Shown here: one piece after another, positions 57,006 through 64,000 of the stretch
Layout: every line of letters starts with the position of its first letter
Position numbering within the stretch: position 1 is the first letter of the stretch
Assembly (NCBI GenBank): GCA_032158295.1
Contig: CM063253.1
Span: 5,921,001-5,985,000 of the forward strand
DNA from: Pycnopodia helianthoides
Taxonomy: Eukaryota > Echinodermata > Asteroidea > Forcipulatida > Asteriidae
DNA length: 64,000 bases
Direction of reading: 5' to 3'
The notes under the pieces: model-generated
What the model was told of the DNA's origin: nothing
What the model saw: only the letters and a program-made list of their open reading frames with translations
Databases searched by the model: none
Program-made: the position numbers and the translations under genes

Positions 57006-58295
57006 CTAATTGTTAATGTTCTGATACTGCTTCTCAGCTGAACTCTGTGGCACCCTGACCGCTTCATAGCTGGTGGTGGCGCTGTCCTCTGGCCGAGCGT
57101 AGTCATGCTGTGGGCTTTCATTCTCTACTTCAACTGGTTGGTAGTAGGTATCTTGTGTGGGTTCCATGTAGACGCGATTCTTGTCCTCCGTTGGCTGCAG
57201 CTCCATGTAGGGATCAGGTTTGGTGACTCGGGGCTCTTTCTCGGATGTGAGTCTTTTTATCAGACGGTTCTTTCTGACATTACAAAGGAAGAGAAAGACG
57301 ATAATGACGAAGAATGTTGCAGAGAAAACCAAAACAACTATGAAAGCTAGAATCCATGGAGTTGAAGATGGGGCTTGATCAGACGAACCTTGAGTTGTCA
57401 TGGTGCTCGTAAGGTCATAGTTTTGTGACGTCAATGTTTGAGTTTCAGTAATTAGTTGCGCCATGGGATCTGTTTTCGGAACAACATGAAGGGAGTTAGT
57501 TGTTTGTGTGGAGTATGCCGTAGTTTCTGTCATGGGTAATGTCCCGGTGTTCCTCACTGTAATTGGTCCGATGTGACATGTACGTTGCATACCAGCGAAA
57601 TACATTGATGATATGAAGCATTCGAATGCAACACCATTATCAGAATCATTCACTGTCAAATCTAATGTACTTACGACTGTATCGTTATCATCGTTGATTA
57701 CTGATGTCCCTGTGGTGTATCTAGTAGTCTGTATAGTGGGATTGATCGTCATTATGACTGTTCCGTGACTGCTCTCAGATGAACACCTCATATGTAACTG
57801 TGTCCCTGCGTCTACTGTAATGGGTCCAGAAGGGGAGCACATAGGAAAGGACTCACTGGGGAAGTATAACACTGAGAGTGTTACACTGGATATGGCTACG
57901 ATGTCGTGGCCTCCGGCTGATAATGGTTCATTGACTTTACACACGTATTCACCAGTATCGGTCCTCTGCACATTGGTGATGGTAAAGTCTTGAACAACTG
58001 TCCGAGTAACCATATCTACCGATGTATCGAAGATAAATCGTCCATTCGTTTCAACAGTGGTTTCACCCCATCTTAGGGTCTGGTGTTCAGTCCTCCACTC
58101 CACGATGTGATTCGACTCAAGGTTTGTAGCGGTACACCTCATATCAACCTGCTCGCCCTCCTTACGATCGGCCTCTGGTGTTAAGATCTCCGCATACACT
58201 GTTGTTTGAGCAGTGACAACCATCAGGAATCCGCCTGCATCAAGTGAACACCAAACACACACCAGCAAAACATACATGGAGATCCTTCCATCCAT
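57006..58295 (-). CDS. S-type Ig receptor, long-stalk subtype
   Basis: 429 residues. Ig1 has C54, W67 and DTGEYVC, with a shortened C-C' stretch (EWRTEHQTLRWGE) like the L genes at 31335 and 62234. The loop before strand G is EPLSAGGHD, like the S gene at 19386. So Ig1 is a patchwork of segments found in different neighbours. Ig2 and the long stalk resemble the gene at 46245. Tail tyrosines are at 363, 376, 384, 385, 399, 410 and 424. Y385 (TYYQPV) and Y410 (TSYEAV) fit TxYxxV, and Y424 (YQNI) is YxN. The 5' flank is nearly identical to that of the gene at 19386. Confidence 0.92.
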   Translation of the reverse strand: MDGRISMYVLLVCVWCSLDAGGFLMVVTAQTTVYAEILTPEADRKEGEQVDMRCTATNLESNHIVEWRTEHQTLRWGETTVETNGRFIFDTSVDMVTRTVVQDFTITNVQRTDTGEYVCKVNEPLSAGGHDIVAISSVTLSVLYFPSESFPMCSPSGPITVDAGTQLHMRCSSESSHGTVIMTINPTIQTTRYTTGTSVINDDNDTVVSTLDLTVNDSDNGVAFECFISSMYFAGMQRTCHIGPITVRNTGTLPMTETTAYSTQTTNSLHVVPKTDPMAQLITETQTLTSQNYDLTSTMTTQGSSDQAPSSTPWILAFIVVLVFSATFFVIIVFLFLCNVRKNRLIKRLTSEKEPRVTKPDPYMELQPTEDKNRVYMEPTQDTYYQPVEVENESPQHDYARPEDSATTSYEAVRVPQSSAEKQYQNINN

Positions 58296-59070
58296 TGTGT
58301 TGAATCCAATTTATTGAACTTGGATGATCCGAAAACACAAGAATTTATTTTAGGGAAAAGGTCTGAAGTTTAATGCATGGAGGAGCATAATCATACATGT
58401 ACACATACCTGGTTGAAATGTAATAGTGATTTAACATACACACGAATACATGACTTTAGTGCACCATAGTAGAACTTGTGTGTGTTAAGCACCACACACC
58501 AATGAACTTTGACAATATCAACTCGTGTTTTTTCCCATTTCTATAGAGGCATGTTTTTATAAGCGTCATAATAATTTCACAGTTCAACTGAATCTATGAC
58601 ATTCATTTGTGTACTTGCATTTAACTTATTATTTCGTCGTTGAACCAGTGGGATGGTTTGAAACAAGTAAACCAATTACTCAGATATAAGTGGGCACAAC
58701 TTGCTCTTTGAATACTACTGCTTACAGTCTTGCAATAGCATAATGGGTTAAGGTAACTAAGGTACCATTTTCTTTATTCTTTAAGAATGTAAACTATATT
58801 TGGACGTCAAAATTTGCCCATGCCGGTGGCACATATTTGATTCTGCAAAAAAAAAAGCTCGACAGTTCAAGTTAAGGTCATCAACTAATATGATTATGTA
58901 TGTGTCACTCCCCCGAAGCACCCACGGCACTGACTGGGTCATGATTAACCCTGTTTAGCATGCGTTGATCATAAAATAGTTGATCAAAAAAGTGGGTTCC
59001 TTTTGTCTCAAGCGAAAGGTCTTCCCGGCTAAATTCAGCAGAAATTAATTAAACTTCATCAAAAAATGAA

Positions 59071-59250
59071 TTGGTTGGCGTAGCCTTCTACCTCTAGGAC
59101 CCCGGTTCGAATCCTATACGGGACACTATGTGGATTTGGTTTTCTGTCTCTACCTGATCGCGTGGGTTTTCCCCTGTAACAAATCTCTTGGTTTTCCTCG
59201 CACATCTAAAACTTGAACTTCCTTCCTCGTCTTCTCTCCTTTGGGGTACT
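59071..59250 (+). repeat. tRNA-derived SINE, X-spacer copy 5
   Basis: B box GGTTCGAATCC at 59104-59114, nearly identical to copies at 14707 and 21403. Confidence 0.65.
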
Positions 59251-60192
59251 TGGCTATAAAGTATAGTGATTAAGTTCGCTTTTTGGGGGAATCCTTGGCT
59301 TCAAAACCAGAACAAATAAATCAATAAAATAACACGCATTCACATTTACGCAAATGTTTGCTAAGTGGTGAAATTGAACGGTTGACCAGCCTCTTGCTGC
59401 TGGCTTACCTTTAATGAAGTTGAATGAATTTGCGACCTGATGAGATTGAATCATCTTATTTGACCAGTGAATACCAAACCCCTTTTGTCTGTTGAATGCT
59501 GAAGCAATGGCACATTTATTTTCAGACATAATTGCATGAGCCGGGTGTTAAATTGAATGAATTTCTGTTGAAAGTGGCCTGGAAAACCTATATTATGGAA
59601 AAAGTCTTGACGATCTTTACAAAATGGGTTTTACGACATCTTAAGAAGTGAGTCTATAATCTTAATCAACCCTGTTTTAAAGGGAAAGGGACAACATAAA
59701 CATCAAAGTTTGCAAGAGAAATGGCAAATAAACGTGTAGAGGCAATGAGGCCCTAACTTTTATGATTGGGATGGACTTTCAAGATATCACTTGTTGATAT
59801 CAATCACTCGTCATTAATTTATTCAAAGCCAGCAGGTTCATACATATCAATACAATCTGATTACAAACGAATAGCCATTTCTTATTAAAAGCCAATTTAT
59901 TCCAATCAAAAGATCCATACATATTCATGTATTCCGCTTCCATTACATACCAATTTTCGTTTTCTTAAACTTTTTCTGACTTAAAATCTTGTTACTGATT
60001 TTGATCTGAAAGTGTTGCGAGTAATTTATTCATAGAAGCAGGTTCATACATAATCATATATCCTAATTCCAAATGAATATTCATATTAAAAAAAAACATC
60101 ATTGATATTATCTGAGTACAAAAGAATATTCATTTTTTGAAAATAAATTCAAGGCTCTGTGTTGTCATGATCCAAGCAAGCCTGTGGCTGTA

Positions 60193-60306
60193 CATGGAAT
60201 TATGAACTTTGACATAGTTACTGCACGCGTGCGCACTCCATCCGTATCATTCTATGGAGAGCGCGTGCGCGCGTGCAGTAACTGGGTGAGAGTTCATAAT
60301 TTCATG
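60193..60306. repeat. GC-rich palindrome, X-spacer copy 5
   Basis: Arms 'gttactgcacgcgtgcgc' and 'gcgcgcgtgcagtaac', outer arms 'catggaattatgaac' and 'gttcataatttcatg'. Confidence 0.75.
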
Positions 60307-61119
60307 TCCAGCAACAAGTCTGCTTTGTCTCATAACGATACAGCCCCTCTGATCTTAACGTTTACCAATCATATTGATTTAATTTTTTAGCATTACTTTA
60401 AAAACATACATTAAAATAAACATGGCTATGACAGAAATAACTTCCTTGGATATTATTTGTTTGCTGAATAAGCATGGATGCATTTGCAAACAAATTACAT
60501 CAATGTCTTTCAATTGTAACGCATGAGTGATTTTTTTACGAAATTGATTTCGATTTGATTTCTTGTTTTATTCCAAAAAGAACATACCCTAGCACCTTGG
60601 GGAACAGTTACAACAACATTTAAAATTTACAAATTGCAGTTTACATCATGGCGGAGGAGTTAGCAAAAGCATCAATGTTAAACTAATTATTTGGAACATT
60701 GATTTCCTTTAACTTAGCAGACATCCAAATATAATTGGCTAAGCAATATACAATACCTTTTTGCTTGAGAAGTCATTAAATTGTTGTTTGTCTCTTTCCG
60801 ATAGCATACTAAAATCTGCATCACTTTTACAAACAGTATCATACATGGTTTTTCTAAAAGGACATTAGTTTCTTCTGTAAATTTAATTTGGATGCGTTTA
60901 CATAAACAATGTGTACATGCATGTATTTCAAAATTTTAAAGCCCTAAAGCCCACAATACAGACCGATTTCATGCAAGTGAAATAAACCAAAAAAATACAA
61001 AATTGTTGTGTTTACAGAATAGTAAAGATTTCCAACCACAACGCTGTTTGGAAGTTATGGGAGATAGTGAAGGGGAAACTTGGAGGACGTGTGAGAACAC
61101 CCATTGGCGATGGTGTGGA

Positions 61120-61190
61120 GGTGGGTGTGGCATTGGGTGTGGCATTGGGTGTGGCATTTGGGTGTGGCATTGGGTGTGGCAGTGGGTGCG
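61120..61190. repeat. 12-bp minisatellite (about 5 units)
   Basis: Units of 'tgggtgtggcat', one with an added T. Same locus as at 23461, 30650 and 49925. Confidence 0.8.
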
Positions 61191-61698
61191 CGTGTGGTTG
61201 GATACATACACAACCAATTGATAAGAAGAAACAAAAACTTCTGCAGTAATTTTTCCTAATTAAAATTCGTGACGCTTTTGACACAATTTTTTCCAAGAAG
61301 CATAATTGTTACAATGAACTTAGAAGTCGAGGTTCAATAGGTTGCATTTTTGTGCGTGGTTCTCTTTTCAGCAAGGCAGGGTTTTAAATAAAAAAAAAAA
61401 CCACATTTCTCGTTATCGGTACAATATAAAACCCAAATTAGGTTTAATGTGAAAAGTTTGTCATTATTTATAAAGTGTGTTAGAGAAATTGAGGACAAAA
61501 TGTCTTGGCTAACGATATAGATTCTCAAGATCATGGTAGTATAATAACCCGATTACAAAAAGAATATCTCAGCAAAATGTAAACAAATGAACCATGAGAA
61601 CTGATGTCAAAAATTGCCATAGTTCGTTTAGTGAGAAGAGAATAACGAGAACAAGATTGAATTGCAGTAAAACTGATATGAGGGGGATGAAGATGCTG

Positions 61699-61708
61699 TT
61701 TATTTATT
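61699..61708 (-). terminator. Polyadenylation signal of the L gene at 62234
   Basis: Two overlapping AATAAA hexamers on the minus strand. The MITE insertion has moved them to about 530 bp from the stop, compared with 130-140 bp in the other L genes. Confidence 0.5.
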
Positions 61709-61833
61709 CGAGGCATAAATAAGAACGGATATGCAATAGGAGGAGGTACGAGGATGAAATTGGGAGAGAGAATACCGGGCCTGGTGGCAATGAGAAGGGC
61801 CGAGTCCTGCTCATCCTACGATATCTATATTAA

Positions 61834-62217
61834 AGGAACATTACAGAATTGGTTTTTGCTAACAAAACAGTTGCTGGCAGTGTAAGCACTTTATGTAACT
61901 TCTTTTACATAAACTGACAAACCTGTAGAAGTTTGGGATCGATCGGCCATCTGGGTCACGAGAAAATAGTGAAAAACCGATTACGCATTTGCATGAAATC
62001 ATATAGATTCAACAAATGAATAAAACGCTCACTGAGCGATGAACTCCAATCGGAAAATTAGTTTATTAATTTCTCATCAAATATGGCATTATAGACAGAA
62101 ATATTTCAAGGGATGTTTTCTACTATCATCATCATTAGACCGTGTAAGTTTTATGTAAATCTGTGATCAAAAAGTATATTTTACAAGTTCTTTTCTTACC
62201 AATTCTGTAATGTTCCT
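61834..62217. mobile_element. TTAA-type MITE, copy 2, in the 3' UTR of an L gene
   Basis: 384 bp with the same inverted ends (AGGAACATTACAGAATTGG) as 2504-2875 and TTAA on both sides (61830-61833 and 62218-62221). The empty site is visible in the L gene at 50625 ('tatattaatatagatc'). The insertion lies 12-16 bp past the stop codon. Confidence 0.88.
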
Positions 62218-62233
62218 TTAACATAGATCAATG

Positions 62234-63994
62234 TTACTTTATCATTATGCTGGAGTACATCACTGCTTCAGATGCTGGTTGTGGGTTGCTGCCGTCATCT
62301 AGAATCTCGTCTGATGACAAATCCAAATCAGCATAGACAATGTGATCCTCAGATCCTGGGTTGCCATGACTACTCTGCTGCCTCATGGGTACAGATACTT
62401 GGGCATATGAAGCATCGTCGGCGTTTTCCAGGCTTGGGGTACCGTCGTTGACGCTTGTTGGGGGTGGGGAAGAGGGTATCATCCGGTCATCGTGGGTACT
62501 AGTCGAGGCGTTACTTCTACGCTCTGTTGGTTTGGGTTTATAGGGTGTGGGCTTACTAGGTCGAGTTGGTCTGACTACAGCCGTCGGTTTGATGGGTGTG
62601 GATAAGTCGTCCCCAGAGGGCGATGTTGTTCTATCATAGACACTGGAATCAAATGCGGGATTGTTGTAACTCTGCTGAGTTGTAGGATCATCGGTCAGGT
62701 CTGACTGTTGCTTCTTCACTTCATGTTCAGTCCTTTTAGTTCGGGTACGGAATGGTTTTGCGTATATTAGACTTGGATCAGTCGCCTCTGCTGTTTGTAC
62801 CGGCGCAGTGTCATCATAAGATGCGCCTGGTCCGGATATTGGGCTTTCGGAGGGGACATAGATGATATTATCCTGTAACCCATGTTGTGTTGAGTCAAGC
62901 TCTCCGTACTCGTTGAAACTGATCTGAGAATGTTCAATTCTATCTAGTGTCAATTCAGTATTTGTTTGATTGATGTCTGGATTGGACTGTCCTGATTTGG
63001 GATCCGAGTTGCCGGAGCGTCGTTTACAGCAAATACAGATCAGGATTACGATGAGAAGAAATGCAATTAGTCCTCCGGCTACTGCTCCGACAATGACGGC
63101 AGGACTGAACGAAGCTGTGGCCGAAGAATTCCCAGTCGTTGGTGTCGTTGATCCTGACGTGGATGATGTTGACGTGGATGATGTTGACGTGGATGATGTT
63201 GACGTGGATGATGTTTTGGGTTCTGTCATAGGTAATGTCCCTTTGTTCCTCACTGCAATTGGTCCGATGTGACATGTATGTTGCATACCAGCGAAATACA
63301 TTGATGATATGAAGCATTCGAATGCAACACCATTATCAGCATCATTCACAGTCAAATCTAATGTCTTTACGACTGTATCGTTATCATCTTTGATTACTGA
63401 TGTCCATGTGGTGTATCTAGTAGTCTGTATAGTGGGATTGATCGTCATTATGACTGATCCGTGACTGCTCTCAGATGAACACCTCATATGTAACTCTGTC
63501 CCTGCGTCTACTGTAATGGGTCCAGGAGGGGAGCACATAGGGAAGGACTCACTGGGGAAGTATAACACTGAACGTGTTACATTGGATGTGGCTACGATGT
63601 CGCTGCCTCCGGTCGGTATTGGGTCTTTGACATTACACACATATTCATCAATATCGGCCCTCTGCACATTGATGATGGTAAAGTCTTGAACAACTGTCCG
63701 AGTAACAATGTCTACCGATGTATGGAAGATGAATCGTCCATTCGTATTCCAAACAGTGGTCTCACCCCATCGGAGGGTCTTGTTTTCAGTCCTCCACTCC
63801 ACGGTGTGATTCGACTCGAGGTTTGTAGCGGTACACCTCATATCAACCTGCCCGCCCTCCTTTCGATCGGCCTCTGGTGTTAAGATCTCCGCAGACACTG
63901 CTGGTTGAGCAGTGACAACCATCAGGAATCCGCCTGCATCAAGTGAACACCAAACACACACCAGCAAAACATACATGGAGATCCTTCCATCCAT
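62234..63994 (-). CDS. L-type Ig receptor with two ITIMs and expanded stalk repeat
   Basis: 586 residues, complete, but its promoter lies beyond the window edge. Ig1 has C54, W67 and a short C-C' segment (EWRTENKTLRWGE). Ig2 has the four standard cysteines. The stalk carries about four tandem copies of a 15-bp unit coding STSST-type residues where other L genes have one, and lacks the following ENEVTSTS stretch. Helix, CCKRRSG and the long tail follow. ITIMs are HIVYADL (Y554) and AVMYSSI (Y580); both fit [SIVL]xYxx[ILV]. The ending is IMIK. A TTAA MITE sits directly after the stop. Confidence 0.92.
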   Translation of the reverse strand: MDGRISMYVLLVCVWCSLDAGGFLMVVTAQPAVSAEILTPEADRKEGGQVDMRCTATNLESNHTVEWRTENKTLRWGETTVWNTNGRFIFHTSVDIVTRTVVQDFTIINVQRADIDEYVCNVKDPIPTGGSDIVATSNVTRSVLYFPSESFPMCSPPGPITVDAGTELHMRCSSESSHGSVIMTINPTIQTTRYTTWTSVIKDDNDTVVKTLDLTVNDADNGVAFECFISSMYFAGMQHTCHIGPIAVRNKGTLPMTEPKTSSTSTSSTSTSSTSTSSTSGSTTPTTGNSSATASFSPAVIVGAVAGGLIAFLLIVILICICCKRRSGNSDPKSGQSNPDINQTNTELTLDRIEHSQISFNEYGELDSTQHGLQDNIIYVPSESPISGPGASYDDTAPVQTAEATDPSLIYAKPFRTRTKRTEHEVKKQQSDLTDDPTTQQSYNNPAFDSSVYDRTTSPSGDDLSTPIKPTAVVRPTRPSKPTPYKPKPTERRSNASTSTHDDRMIPSSPPPTSVNDGTPSLENADDASYAQVSVPMRQQSSHGNPGSEDHIVYADLDLSSDEILDDGSNPQPASEAVMYSSIMIK

Positions 63995-64000
63995 TGTATT

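Larger units (their letters stand above)
58296..62233. other. X spacer, copy 5 (complete, with MITE)
   Basis: Closely matches 20628-24157. It contains a SINE (59071-59250, B box 59104-59114), the palindrome (60193-60306), a 12-bp minisatellite (about 61120-61190), AATAAA (61699-61708) and a 384-bp TTAA MITE (61834-62217) between the polyadenylation signal and the L gene stop. No gene seen. Confidence 0.65.

Overview
The window is animal nuclear DNA: AT-rich, with GT-AG introns, tRNA-derived SINEs, LINE debris and many MITE-like elements. The Ig-receptor gene style, the P2X7-type ballast-domain gene and the repeat landscape point to an invertebrate deuterostome. An echinoderm is my best guess, but this rests on general resemblance only.

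Layout. Positions 1-8600 hold only repeats: a dispersed family in four copies, a ~142-bp tandem array, a TTAA MITE, a 5'-truncated LINE and SINE pieces. From 8.6 kb to the right edge runs a tandem array of intronless, minus-strand genes for type I membrane receptors: signal peptide, V-type Ig domain (Ig1), second Ig-like domain with four cysteines (Ig2), stalk, transmembrane helix, cytoplasmic tail. Two classes alternate. L genes (24.2-26.0, 31.4-33.0, 50.6-52.4, 62.2-64.0 kb) have a ~260-residue tail, ending in intact copies with two ITIMs 26 residues apart. S genes (12.7-13.9, 19.4-20.6, 46.2-47.5, 57.0-58.3 kb) have a ~90-residue tail with seven tyrosines, including ITSM-like TxYxxV sites and a YxN site. 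The gene at 8.6-9.5 kb has lost its tail. Remnants at 16.0 kb (L) and 27.5 kb (S) keep only the 5' end. The spacers also alternate: spacer X lies between an S gene start and the next L gene 3' end, and spacer Y between an L gene start and the next S gene 3' end. The ancestral unit is thus an L+S pair of about 10-11 kb, duplicated several times and reshaped by deletion, unequal crossing-over and gene conversion.

The Y spacer between the L gene at 31-33 kb and the S gene at 46-47.5 kb is split by an 8,054-bp insertion (34959-43012) with 12-bp terminal inverted repeats and a TTAA target duplication. It carries an apparently intact three-exon gene for a 243-residue stand-alone P2X7 C-terminal (ballast) domain protein, and on the other strand a frame-broken THAP zinc finger. 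TTAA plus THAP suggests the Kolobok superfamily of DNA transposons.

Working together. Signal peptides, Ig2 and tails are almost constant, while differences concentrate in the loops of Ig1. This is the pattern of a recognition family: variable ligand-facing surfaces joined to a common inhibitory tail (L) or a mixed docking tail (S), like vertebrate paired receptors. Ligands and cell type cannot be read from the sequence.
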